This document shows, piece after piece, positions 11,118 through 21,393 of a stretch of 49,073 nucleotides of DNA. The stretch is from Oopsacas minuta (taxonomy: Eukaryota; Porifera; Hexactinellida; Lyssacinosida; Leucopsacidae). Numbering within the stretch: the first letter of the stretch is position 1; each line of letters opens with the position of its first letter. The position numbers and the translations under genes are program-made. The notes beneath the pieces are model-generated. The model saw nothing but the letters and a program-made list of their open reading frames with translations, did not search any database and was not told the DNA's origin. The stretch covers positions 1-49,073 of the forward strand of contig JAKMXF010000050.1 in NCBI GenBank assembly GCA_024704765.1, read 5' to 3'.

Positions 11118-14100
11118 ATGCTAACAGGTTTTGTCTCTAACTTATTACGTCATATCACGAAATTAAGGTATCTAATGGCTGCTAAGCACCCTTCCCCCTC
11201 CCCTCTTGTCTTTCCTCTCCTCGCTCTTGTTGACTTCTATCCAGTATCAGACAAGCTCACCATCCAACTGACTCTCAATGGGAAAGCTAGATCCATGGAG
11301 CGTTCTGGCTCCGAGCAGCTCAGCAAGTGCCTAAAGAGGATACAACTGAATGCCTGTGACAAGAAACAACGGGGTATTAACAAGAAAAACAAATCAACAG
11401 AACCTATGCCCTCCTCTCCTATCACTGACCTACTATTCAATAAAATTCCTATTAACTCAGAGCTAAGTAATTCAGAAGCTTGGAAGGAAGATTGTGTACT
11501 TAGAGTAGGTACAGAGGAGTTCCATGTTAGGGTAAATATTCCTAGAGTATTGGTCATCTCTCTACCGAGACACACCCTTCAGGCCTGTCCAGTCGTTCCT
11601 CAACCCCAGTTTAGTCGCTGCGAGATGCACTCTTGTCAATGGAGTTGGTGTCGAGTAGAAGACCCTGAATTCTGCGAAAAAACTCTCTTACAGGCCCTCT
11701 CCCATGGTAGGGTTGAGCTATCCGATCAGCTGATGAGTACTTTCAAACTTGTCAAAATATCTGACAGCTATGTATACTGTCCTGACTCAGTAGACGTGGG
11801 TTACAAACTATTAGTGTTATGTCAACCTCTTGATCCTATTAGTAGACAGAAAGTCGGAATTAATTGTTATGCCATTAGTTCAACTCCAGTACAGCTGTTT
11901 CCTGAGACGGAGGGACAGGTTGACAGGTTTATGCATACTAGACAGGTGACAGATACAAACCATCTACGTGTAATCTCTTACAATGTAAGCAGGGTAGCAT
12001 TACTAGCATACTCAGTTACTATAGTATATCTATCGATTTAGTAAATATGTGTAGATACTAGCAGACATGTGGGCAAATAGCAAAGACTGTCAAACTGTAA
12101 TCTATCCTCACTGCTCTCCTCTCTCTCTAGATTCAGATTACAGACGAGCACTGACTAATCGAGAACTCATTAACTATCATCCAGACATTGTGTGTCTACA
12201 AGAAGTTAGCAAGTATAGGTACACTGACTCAATAATGCCTGCGATGGAAAGTGTCGGCTTTACAGGACATTTTGCATTAAAAACCGGTGAAATGCCGGAA
12301 GGAGAGGTGATTCTGTACCGCAGAGACCGGTTTGAAGTTATTGACGTGTACTCCCTCCACTCAGGTATATTCTTTAATCAGAGTAATGCAGTATTACAGT
12401 AGCGCTAGGGTTTCATACAGGTTCTCAGGTCCATACGCCTAAAAATGGATTTTAATTCATTTCATACGCATAGACTATACATTATGCATTATGGTATAGG
12501 AGTTTCTGCCCCTAGAGAGATATTTTCATACGCTTAGATAACACCCTGAGTAGCGCGGTAATTCCCCAAGATATATGTCTAGACATTCATTCTCATATTC
12601 CACCGCAGAGACTAAGCATTTAAAGAATCTTGTAGAATTTTCGCGTTCCTGGATTTACATTAGCTGAAACTATTGAGCCTGTATATACCCTAATATATCC
12701 TAATATATCCTTTGGGAGGTACACTCATTTATATGAAAGAGAATTATATACATACGTATATACACAGTCTATTATAGAATTTGTGATTTAGGACTGTTAT
12801 GATTTTTTGGGTGTATCTAGTAACAACTCCTGCACACCAGCTGATAACTGTAGAGAGAATGGTTGTACTGTAGGTAGAATATCACTATCTCCTAGGACAA
12901 CATCCCGTGATGATCTCCTAAACTCATTTCCACTTGCTTTGATTGGAAGCATTCTCCCGTCCATTCTAGAGCTATACTGCCATTTATATTGTCTATGTAC
13001 TCAATGCAGGTGTTAAGAGTTGCATACTGCTTCTTCCAAATAAGTTGTACGTTCTGCTTCGTCTCCTCTATCTTTGTTAGAGTTGTCTTTTTGAATTCTA
13101 CAGAATATACAACAATAACAATGCACCATATTTATCCTATTTAATAAGTACTGTACCTGTAAAATCTGACTCAAATTCTTCTTTCTGCACATGTAAGGTC
13201 AGCTGCTGTACACCTGTTTGTATATCTTTAACTTCAAAGGTGTCAATTCCTGCACAAGTATTCGTGTCACTAATCCAGAGAGATCCCATATGTATTCCCA
13301 CACTTAATTCAATGTTTGATTTTTCAAAACATTCTCCATTCCACTCTAGTTTAAAAGTACCGTTTAAGTTGTCTGCGTAGACTATTTCCCTCTCTAGGGT
13401 AGGTAGCTCTTTCTCCCACGAGATGATGCTTGGTCTCTTCTCTGTAGAAACAAATAATTCAATTCCTGATAGGTCAACATGTACAGCAACGTAAACTGTA
13501 TTTATTTACTTATCTATTTTATCAGGTTGACTCTATATTTGTGTAACTTACTTGTTATTATCTCCTTTTTTGTAATGTTATCTCCTGTTATGACTTCACC
13601 CCCGCTCCAGCTAGTAGTCATACGTTCAAACTTTTCATCAGTTGATTCTGAAGTATCGAAACTTGCTATTGACATTGATCTACGTTTCACTTCTACAAGA
13701 AAGATATCATAGTATACTTAAGTCATTGCCTTAGTAATCGTAAATTAAAATTACTCATCATTGACCTGCTTTAACATTTATTTCACATATTTTTTCAAGA
13801 CACACGAATAGGTTTTGAATATTCCACTTGACCTCAATCTTAGGTATAGTCCAATTAGGCTTTTTCTTAACAATCTCGTCATCCATACGTATAAAGCAAC
13901 GATCTAGGGAATCTGCTACTGAAATACTTTGTAGCTGGTCTTTTAGGAATTTTCTACTTTCAATTAACTTTTTGTAATCCTCAAATTCTTTTTTATTTGC
14001 TGTTCTGATTCCACCAAAATGTTATCTAACTTTTCAAGCAAGCAATTCTTCTTTTCAAGGAAAGCAGTATTCAGCTCAGTGAATCTGTTTTCTATAATAT

Positions 14101-15279
14101 TCTTTTCTCTTTTAATAATATCTCTCAGCTCGGAGAGCTTAGATTCTAACTCATCCGGTAGAGACTCCATTTTCAGTGTCTTAATATTTGGTAACTAATA
14201 TTATTTAGTTTATCAGTTAATTATTTATTTATTTATTTAATCTAACAATTAATGGATTTATTATTGCCAATGCATATTGGCTGATAATAATTTGATCCTT
14301 TTTGATTATTTATTAAATCTATCGTAATGGTAACAGAATATTCTATGTAGTAATCTCTATTCAGTATTCGCTGTATGTTTTTGTAGGGGAGTATATGAGG
14401 GTTGAAGAGAATTCGGTTCTATACAACTCTCTGTTACTTTGGGGAGAAGAAGTTTCATATCACTTCTTATCACTGGGTACTATATTCCAGATTTGTATTC
14501 TAAAAGACAAATCTAATCCTAAGAGAGTTTATCTAGTTGCTAACACACATTTACACTCTAGACCTTCCGTACCGTATCTACGTCTATTCCAGATGGCTCT
14601 GCTAATCACACATATGGAGAGACTGGTAGAGCAGTACAAGAAGAGAGAAGGAAAGGAAGCTTGTGTTTTGCTCTGTGGAGATTTCAACTCTACCCCTGAC
14701 ACTGGACTAATTCAGTTCGTACAAACAGGTGAGATTGATGTAGAATTAAATAAGAAGTACAATACACCTCATTAAACCGACACAGTAATGCTTTTCTTAT
14801 TAAAACCTTTGTATTACTCTTCAATAATACAATAGAATAGTATAGAGCACCTGTACGCTAGGTAATGGTGTAATTTAATTGATATCGGAGTTTGCAATTG
14901 CGCCATTATATTTATGATATTATTAAGCCATTAACGAGTGACTATAGTACAGTTAATTCATTTAATAGGAATGATTGAATCGAACAATATTGACTGGCAA
15001 CCGTGGGCTCTGAATGTACCGACCAAGTTTGTATTCCCAGGGATTGCTATGAGTCATTCTCTCCAGCTGTTCAATGCCTGTGGACCGACTCCTTTCACAC
15101 ATTTCGCTGGCCACTACACTGGGACTCTAGATTACATTTACTGTGATACACAACATTTCAAAATACATGATGTAGCTCCTATGCCTGCCCTCTGGGAAGT
15201 GAGCAAAGAAACTGCCCTTCCTAACACTTGGTTTCCCTCAGACCACCTCCCAATTGTATGCACCTTGAATATTGTTTAG
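11118..15279 (+). CDS. PDE12: 2',5'-phosphodiesterase 12-like EEP-family deadenylase (609 aa)
   Basis: Exons 11118-11984, 12055-12364, 14387-14728 and 14969-15279 join into 609 residues, equal in length to vertebrate PDE12. The catalytic exonuclease-endonuclease-phosphatase fold is complete: VISYNILADMW (metal-binding Asn), DIVCLQEV (catalytic Glu), VANTHLHS, LLCGDFNSTPDTG, GTLDYIYC and PSDHLPIVC (catalytic His). The N-terminal half is the PDE12-specific cysteine-containing region. The extreme N-terminus (MLTGFVSNLLRHITKLRYL) is basic and amphipathic, as expected for a mitochondrial presequence. The family degrades 2',5'-oligoadenylate and trims poly(A) from mitochondrial mRNA. The YPHCSPLSL...DYRRAL region distinguishes it from Angel and CCR4. 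Intron 2 (2022 bp) contains an antisense gene. Confidence 0.9.
12400..12560. repeat. Dispersed repeat with CATACGCC motifs
   Basis: CATACGCCTA (12453), CATACGCATA and CATACGCTTA occur within about 100 bp. The same motif in reverse orientation (TAGGCGTATG) occurs twice at 42240-42330. This is probably a degraded dispersed element; ends not defined. Confidence 0.35.
12797..14170 (-). CDS. Nested antisense gene: TRIM-like coiled coil + two copies of the novel domain (about 377 aa, two frame breaks)
   Basis: Exons (minus) 14170-13766, 13692-13552, 13441-13157 and 13097-12797, all phase 1 junctions, lie wholly inside PDE12-like intron 2. Exon 1 encodes a coiled coil like the B-box-associated region of TRIM proteins (KLSELRDIIKREKN, NCLLEKLDN). 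Exon 3 (about residues 184-262) and exon 4 (about 288-365) are each one copy of the domain shared with the tandem genes at 785-5209: LEWNGECFEKSNIELSVG-x-H-x-G in the first and LEWTGECFQSKQVEMSLG-x-H-x-G in the second. Two single-base deletions interrupt the frame: at the A6 run (plus 13989-13994) and at a CC (plus 12895-12896). Restoring one base at each gives a frame that spans all exons. It may be a pseudogene or carry assembly errors. No RING, B-box or zinc finger is seen. Confidence 0.7.
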
Positions 15280-15433
15280 AATCAAAATTGTATTTCTAAA
15301 TAGATGCATATATATACGTATTTGTACTAGATGTTAGCAATTCAATTACACAGAAATATTACTCAAACATTCGTAAAATGTATTCATTTATTCCTTTATG
15401 TGATTATTAGCAAATATTGTTATAAGAAAATAG

Positions 15434-15724
15434 ATGGCAGACGAGAGACTGGAGAAATTGGCTGAACAATTGGAGCAGCCATTAGTAATCCAAACTCCTG
15501 GATTTGATGCAAGATTCCCGAACACTAACCAAAGCAAGAATTGCTGGCAGAACTTTGTTGACTTCCAAAAGTGTGTAAAGCTAAAGGGAGAAGATTACGT
15601 TCCCTGCCAGTACTTCAAACGCACGTACGAGTCCCTTTGTCCAAACATATGGGTGGAGAAATGGCAGGACCAGCTGGAAAAGGGAGTATTTCCAGGACTC
15701 AAAGAGAGGAAGGCTCACCACTGA
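15434..15724 (+). CDS. COX6B: Cytochrome c oxidase subunit 6B (96 aa)
   Basis: Single uninterrupted exon, unusual in this window. The protein has the COX6B signature GFDARFPNTNQSKNCWQNF and the twin CHCH cysteine pairs C-x9-C (CWQNFVDFQKC) and C-x10-C (CQYFKRTYESLC), then LCPNIWVEKWQDQ and FPGLKE. It is imported into the mitochondrial intermembrane space by the MIA40 disulfide relay and bridges the two complex IV monomers near the cytochrome c side. Its length matches the family apart from a slightly longer N-terminus. An AATAAA polyadenylation signal lies at 15943-15948. Confidence 0.95.
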   Translation: MADERLEKLAEQLEQPLVIQTPGFDARFPNTNQSKNCWQNFVDFQKCVKLKGEDYVPCQYFKRTYESLCPNIWVEKWQDQLEKGVFPGLKERKAHH

Positions 15725-16259
15725 TAGATCATGTTAAATCAACATTGAGATCGATATCCTACTTCATATATTATAGACTGTAATTTGTATTTGTGTCGTA
15801 ATATTGATACTAATAGATTATTTCGTCGGTTACTGTATTTCTAGTAATTATCTCTTCCCTTGGGCTTCTTAAAGGAAGTTTGACTGAATTATTGTATTAC
15901 TGTATTTGCACTTATAGAGTCTTGTAACACCATTGATTGTGCAATAAAAAATTGGTTTTTCAAGAGAGAAATGTTCGATATTAAATTACAAATTTAAATC
16001 TTTATTGGTTTTGTGTTTAACAAATGCCCTCGGAGTACTTTAGGAGATTGGAATGTTCAAATCACGAAATGAAAGTTAATTATTGTCTAGTATGTGGAAT
16101 AGTTATTGCGATTAGTGCAATATATTACTGAATTGTTAACACATCATAATACATCAAGTAACCACCCAAGTAAAGACTAGTGTCTTATAGCAAAAAATAA
16201 AATTTATAAATATTCCAATCTTAAAATAATATAATTAAGAATCGAAATCTGAAAAATAA
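15725..16259. other. COX6B 3' UTR and intergenic spacer
   Basis: Contains the probable COX6B polyadenylation signal (AATAAA at 15943) and AT-rich spacer. No gene or clear repeat. Confidence 0.6.
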
Positions 16260-16661
16260 ATGTCTAAACTAGAAATATCTCGAAAACATAAATTTGAGAA
16301 TAAAAGCAATAAGAGAATTGATATCAAATTGCTTTTGGAAATAACTGAAAATGATTTGGTTGACTTTCCAATAGCTTATCTCCGTAAATTGCTAAAATCA
16401 AAATGTGAGCAGAATCAGATGCTCGACACCACGGCTCTCTTTGAGAACTTGTCAGAGACTAGGAAGCTGGCTAAGAGGGAAAGACGTTGTCAGGTTGAAA
16501 CCGAGCTGACAAAATTCGATAATTTTTGTGTCCAATATTCTATGCAAATAACCGAACAAACTAAAGCTTCACTCCAGCAAGAACGTGACCAGCTAACTCG
16601 AGAGATTGTGTTTTACAAGAATGAGATTACAAAGTTGATTTCCTCTCATAACTCGGCTTAG
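16260..16661 (+). CDS. Small basic coiled-coil protein, possibly bZIP-related (133 aa)
   Basis: A single-exon frame from ATG to TAG. The first 30 residues are lysine-rich. Residues 30-48 (ITENDLVDFPIAYLRKLLK) weakly resemble the extended homology region that precedes the basic region of Maf/CNC bZIP proteins (D-E-L-V-x-x-x-V-x-x-L-N-x-x-L). A basic stretch (RKLAKRERR) follows, then a heptad-like helix to the C-terminus. A canonical N-x7-R DNA-contact motif is absent, so DNA binding is doubtful. It has a similar layout to the small gene at 44496-44876. I do not recognise it securely. Codon use and the long uninterrupted frame support a real protein. Confidence 0.5.
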   Translation: MSKLEISRKHKFENKSNKRIDIKLLLEITENDLVDFPIAYLRKLLKSKCEQNQMLDTTALFENLSETRKLAKRERRCQVETELTKFDNFCVQYSMQITEQTKASLQQERDQLTREIVFYKNEITKLISSHNSA

Positions 16662-16988
16662 CTTAGATAACTTTCCATGAGTTAAATAAGTCATTCATTG
16701 ACCTGCACCTTTTTTATTGCAATACATACATGCATAGCTTTTTACACCTTGACTATATTGTCTCCTGCTTAAACAGCATTACTTCTAAAATTAGATATCT
16801 CCTGATGCCTGTAATTTGTTGTTATATACTATTATTGTTTTCGTAAATACACCCAATATGGTTACAAGTAATACATAATAGTAATTATTTAATTAAGAAA
16901 GGTATTTCCATTGAAAATCTGCAACAATTTGTCAATACATTAATAAACTCAACAAGAATTGACTAAACGTGTATTACATATAGTGTTA
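16662..16988. other. Convergent intergenic region
   Basis: Lies between the 3' ends of the plus-strand coiled-coil gene and the minus-strand dispanin gene. AT-rich 3' flanks; nothing else seen. Confidence 0.6.
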
Positions 16989-17559
16989 TTAACTGGAAGC
17001 AGCAGAAGCAGCAACAATGATAAATTGGACCACAACAACAACCAGGGAAAACACAAGGCTAGACAGTCCAAGTCCGATTGCAAATCCCCCGAACACCTTG
17101 ACCAATTTGGCATTTTGTCGAGCTCTCTCATATTCGAATCTCTTTTCATTGTCGTATCCAGCGAATGCAAATATCAACGCTAGAATACCGAAAATAGGGC
17201 AACACAAGAGCGAAGTGAATGCCACACACCATAGACAACCAGTGATTACTGTCTGTTGCGGTTGGTTGTAGGGAGGCTGGGTTTCATGTCCTTGATATTG
17301 GTAGTAAGGCTGTTGATGAACCTGTTGGGGCTGTTGTTGATGTTGTTGATGTTGTTGACCTAGAATTAAAATTTTGAATATAGTTAAATACACATTTAGT
17401 CAAAATCTATTAATTAAACACTAAAGGAATCTGATTGGCTATACCTGCGTAATAACCCTGTGGAGCTGTAGGCTGAGTTGGTTGTGTTTGCTGGACTGGA
17501 GCTGTTGGCTCGTATGCAGGAGGGTGCTCTTTTGTTGGTAACAGAGTTTCTGTGTCCAT
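16989..17559 (-). CDS. Dispanin/CD225-type membrane protein with N-terminal PPxY motif (161 aa)
   Basis: Two minus-strand exons, 17559-17445 and 17359-16989, with a phase 1 intron of 85 bp. The N-terminal 80 residues are Pro/Gln/Tyr-rich and include PPAY, a WW-domain ligand that recruits NEDD4-type ubiquitin ligases in the IFITM relatives. The C-terminal half is the CD225/dispanin layout: membrane segment 1 with a paired cysteine (TSLLCCPIFGILALIFAFAG), a short polar loop with RARQNAKLVK, and membrane segment 2 (FGGFAIGLGLSSLVFSLVVV). The loop A-x-x-x-x-A-x-x-x pattern fits dispanins. In vertebrates the family acts in membrane fusion control and synaptic or endosomal trafficking. The exact subfamily is unclear, and the GYDNEK loop is not the usual G-D-x-x-x-A. 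Confidence 0.75.
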
Positions 17560-19343
17560 TGCTTAATTAAGATAATGTGTAATTCTAGGGTAATACTAGC
17601 TGAAAATGTAATTTATTATATCCTTCTGCCTATACCTAAAGATATATGAAACGGATCTATCCCTTACAGATTAACTCGTGATCTAGGTAAACTGATCTCA
17701 TTAAAATTACTCTTACACAAGTTTGCGTTGCAATTCTTGTAATTACATCAAAAGTTTTCTTTCTATATTCTGGATCTAAGCTTCTGCCTCCTTTTGTGGA
17801 CAATATTTTGTGAGGACGAGACCTACATAAAACCTGCTAACATGTAAAAATTAATTGAAACCCAAATAGCAATTTTAAGTATTTCTTAGAATTGTGTATA
17901 TTTCACAAACTATATACAATGAATAGAATGAATGGATTATGCACAAATGCGTTAGTCCTGACTATTAGGCTGTGTGGAGTTCTTTATAAAAGCTTTATTG
18001 TATTCAAATTTCATTAGTTTTGTGTTTTCTCTTTTCAACTTTAACGAATTCTACTTAATAAATAGTCAGGTACAAGTAGGGAAAATATTTATCGCTGATT
18101 ATTAATAAATTTATGGATTTATTGGCAGAAATTTATTATCTTTTGACATTTTTGCCTTTGCTAGGAGTTGACGATATTCTGAAGCCATTTTCACATTACG
18201 TAGCTTATCTATTTGCACGAGAACTAGTAGTAGAATCTTAGTAAAATACAAATAGTTACAGGGGCTTCAGTTTATCATAGCTTTCCTGCAAGAACAATAT
18301 CATATAAACATTCAACTAAAAATTACCTTGTTAGGCCTTCATAACCTTTCTTAGATAAATATATTAAACAAGTTAACATATACAGTCAATCCACTTAATT
18401 GGGATTTCTGTTACGCTATTTCTTGCAACAATTCAGATCCAAATTATGGAAATTATACAAAAAATAGGGTAAATGGAGACTTAACTAATCAGGTCAACTA
18501 TCTGGAACGGAATTGTACGAATTAAGCAGTCTGCTGTAGCTCATTAATTAATTAATTAATTAATACTAGTTATCGCTTACTAGGTTACTTGAGAATATAA
18601 TATTAACGAACCTTTGGCTCGTCGCTTCGCGATGAACTCGGCGTATTGTGCCTCGAGTTATCCATTATTCTCCAAATTGACAGCCCTTTTGAGTATTATA
18701 ATATAGATATATTTAGAACAATATAATTCACAATTATACGTGTATGGCATAAATATTAATGAATTATTTTGTAAGATCATCCCCCTTTGAAGCGGTGAGG
18801 ACAAATATGTATGTAAAGGTTACTACAACAATTTCTACTGTCCATCTGGGACAAAATTAATGTGATCAATAAACTTTCGCACGAAACACTAACTTTACTA
18901 AATAGATTGTTGAATATTTGTAGAGACAATAATTAAGCATAATCTATTCTCCATCATCCATTATGCCGTTTCGAGCTTCTTTAAACAAATATTCTATGGT
19001 TTCGATGATTTCTTTACTTTATAGTAATAAAAACAACAATAAATGTATATATCAACGGACAAAGAACAAACAATGCCATATTCGGACTCGGCATACTCGA
19101 ATACCCCAACATAGTCGTTGAAAGCATGATTCTATCTCAATTTTGAAATTTGTTTACTTTATATTCATAAAAACAACAATAAATTTACATATGATTAATC
19201 CAAAAGTGTGAAAATCAGAATTAGCATGTTCGATATCCTTTCCTTGACAAACAAACAAACAAACAAACAAACAACAATTGAGATCTAATAATATTGATTA
19301 TTTGTACTATGTAGGATATTTGCTAGCTCGATAGTCTGTCAAG
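17560..19343. other. Gene-free intergenic region with dispersed repeats
   Basis: Lies between the divergently transcribed dispanin and tetraspanin genes. It contains an (ATTA)n stretch at about 18543-18565 and two copies of a dispersed repeat near the right end. No convincing coding exon on either strand. Confidence 0.6.
19010..19285. repeat. Two direct copies of a dispersed repeat ending in (CAAA)n
   Basis: The core ATTCATAAAAACAACAATAA followed by TTACATAT and ATCAACGGACAAA occurs at about 19013-19075 and again at about 19150-19285, where it runs into ACAAACAAACAAACAAACAA and ACAACAATTGAG. A third copy in reverse orientation lies at 36420-36510. Probably a non-autonomous transposable element of undetermined class. 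Confidence 0.6.
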
Positions 19344-20553
19344 ATGAATGTCTCTGAGATAATATTTCGTCTCTCCTTTGTCTTACTCAACCTGTTAGTC
19401 ATTGTGAGTGAATAGATAGCAATAATTATATAAAATGAATTTTCTTAAGTTTAAACATATACCCATAGGTGGGAGGAGTATGTCTGATAATCGTAGGAGC
19501 TGTTCTCATCTCCTTCTCCTCAGCACTGCTGGAGGACTTTAACATGCTTGTGTCAGGAAGCGGATTCGATTACACGTAAGCTTGTACAATGTACATCTAT
19601 TTCCAAAATATGTTTGTTAACAATCTTCCATCCTAGCGTGTTCCTGAACTCTGCCATAATTCTCATCGTAGTAGGACTGATTCTGGTGGTGATTGGACTC
19701 GTTGGAATAATCGGAACCATCAAGCACAAAATATTTGCATTTCTCTTAATAGGAGTAAGTTTATTTCAAATATACTTATCACTGTAGTATCTTATCTGTA
19801 ATGTATCTACTAGTACATGGTTGTTCTGGGGATTATCATCGTACTGCAAGTTGTTGGAGTAATCCTAGCTTTCGTTTACCAGGCACAGGTTAGTTAATTA
19901 TCTTACAAATTATTATTTTCCAAATCTTATGCTCAATGTCTGTTTAGGTTATTGAAACTATACGGGAAGATCTTGGCCCTCAGCTAATTGAGCAGTATGG
20001 TAATAACGATACTGGTGTTATAAGTGCTCTTAACTTTATACAAATGAGAGTAAGTTACCTGTATTGAATATACTACTACAATACAGCTTATTTTAATGGT
20101 GTTACTGGTTGTAGTTGGAGTGCTGTGGAATAAATGACACATACAATGACTTCACAAATCAGAATATTTCTATCCCAGAGAGTTGTACCTGTGAAGGTTC
20201 TGCCCCCTGTATTAATGTAATAGGTGTTGATGCTTTGCTAAATCCTTACAACGTTACCTCTGCTTATGCACTCGTGAGTTCAGATTCTGCTTATTTTACT
20301 ATTTTATTCGTTGTTATTAATGTTTGGTGTGTGTAGGGTTGCCTCACTACAGCTGAAAATCTTCTGGAAAACCGCACCTACCAGTACGTGTTGGGTGGAC
20401 TAGGGCTAGTATTTCTAGTGTTCGAGGTGAGTATCTGTGCTTAACTAAACTAATGCAAATTATAGAATTTATTGGAATTTCTTTATTCTACAGATTGCTG
20501 TAATCTTGTTCGCTCTTTGTATCATCTTTATGGATTTCAAGGGAGATGATTAA
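19344..20553 (+). CDS. Tetraspanin (256 aa, 8 exons)
   Basis: Exons 19344-19403, 19469-19575, 19637-19754, 19814-19888, 19948-20049, 20115-20273, 20337-20426 and 20494-20553 join in frame. Four hydrophobic segments are visible: FRLSFVLLNLLVIVGGVCLIIVG, AIILIVVGLILVVIGLVGII, VVLGIIIVLQVVGVILAFVY and VLGGLGLVFLVFEIAVILF. The large extracellular loop carries the family-defining CCG (C157, C158, G159) plus further cysteines (SCTC, PC, GC) and N-glycosylation sites. The short cytoplasmic tail is MDFKGDD. Tetraspanins organise integrins and other receptors into plasma-membrane microdomains. The cytoplasmic N-terminus is very short (MNVSEI). Subfamily not assigned. Confidence 0.88.
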
Positions 20554-21393
20554 TTCTCTGCTATTTTATCTTTGGTATTGTTTATTTAACTTTATGTGAC
20601 CCATTTCTTTACTCCAGTAATCGCTAGATTTGTACTCATAATAATATTACTGATCAGTTTGTTCTTTGTTTCTGTGGTTGTTGTTTATATTTATTAATTT
20701 ATTACTTGTTTAGACTAATAGACTCATAGCAATTCTATTAATTTAAGACATAATCGTAACAAAATTGCTAAAAATATCTGACTAATGCACACAAACAATT
20801 ATATCATACGTTTGGCTGGTTTAATGCCTTTATAGAGTTGGCCTGATAATAAATACAAGTTTGTTTCATAGAATAATAAATCTATTGACGCAACTAAGAA
20901 ACCAAACTCGATGGAAGCTACATTTTAGCAAATATCAGGATTCCGAACCCTTGATTATTTGTATTAATGTTTGGTTAGCGACTAAAATCCATCCAAAAAT
21001 GTTGTAACTGTGATCATCGAGATGCAACTTCAAACATATACGTAACATTAATTATTACTACTATTATTAATAATGTGGTACTTGACAGGTAGTTACAATT
21101 GTGTGATTTAAATTTTCGATTATTCACACCTGAGAATTATTGATTTATTTTATTAAATAACCAATCATTCAGAAAGCATTCTTTCTATAGATATATTTTC
21201 AAATAACCAAACTGTGTGCTCATTGATTCGGTATGAAGCAGCTATCCATAAGGATTCATGCCATTCATTTCTTTGTTGTTTGCAGAGAGCTAATGAGATT
21301 CTGAAACTCAACAAGTATCTATCCACACACGGATTAATATTGTTTAGTATAAAAGCAGTATTTACCAAAATGCGATATTAAACAATTTATCAA
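20554..21393. other. Intergenic region
   Basis: Lies between the tetraspanin and EGF-repeat genes, on the same strand. AT-rich with short ATT repeats around 21052-21075. I see no gene. It presumably holds the promoter of the EGF gene; TATAAAA at 21349 lies 45 bp before its ATG. Confidence 0.5.

Noticed and set aside
11237-11575. Minus-strand open frame of 112 codons
   Set aside because: Antisense shadow of PDE12-like exon 1, which has strong homology, splice sites and correct length.
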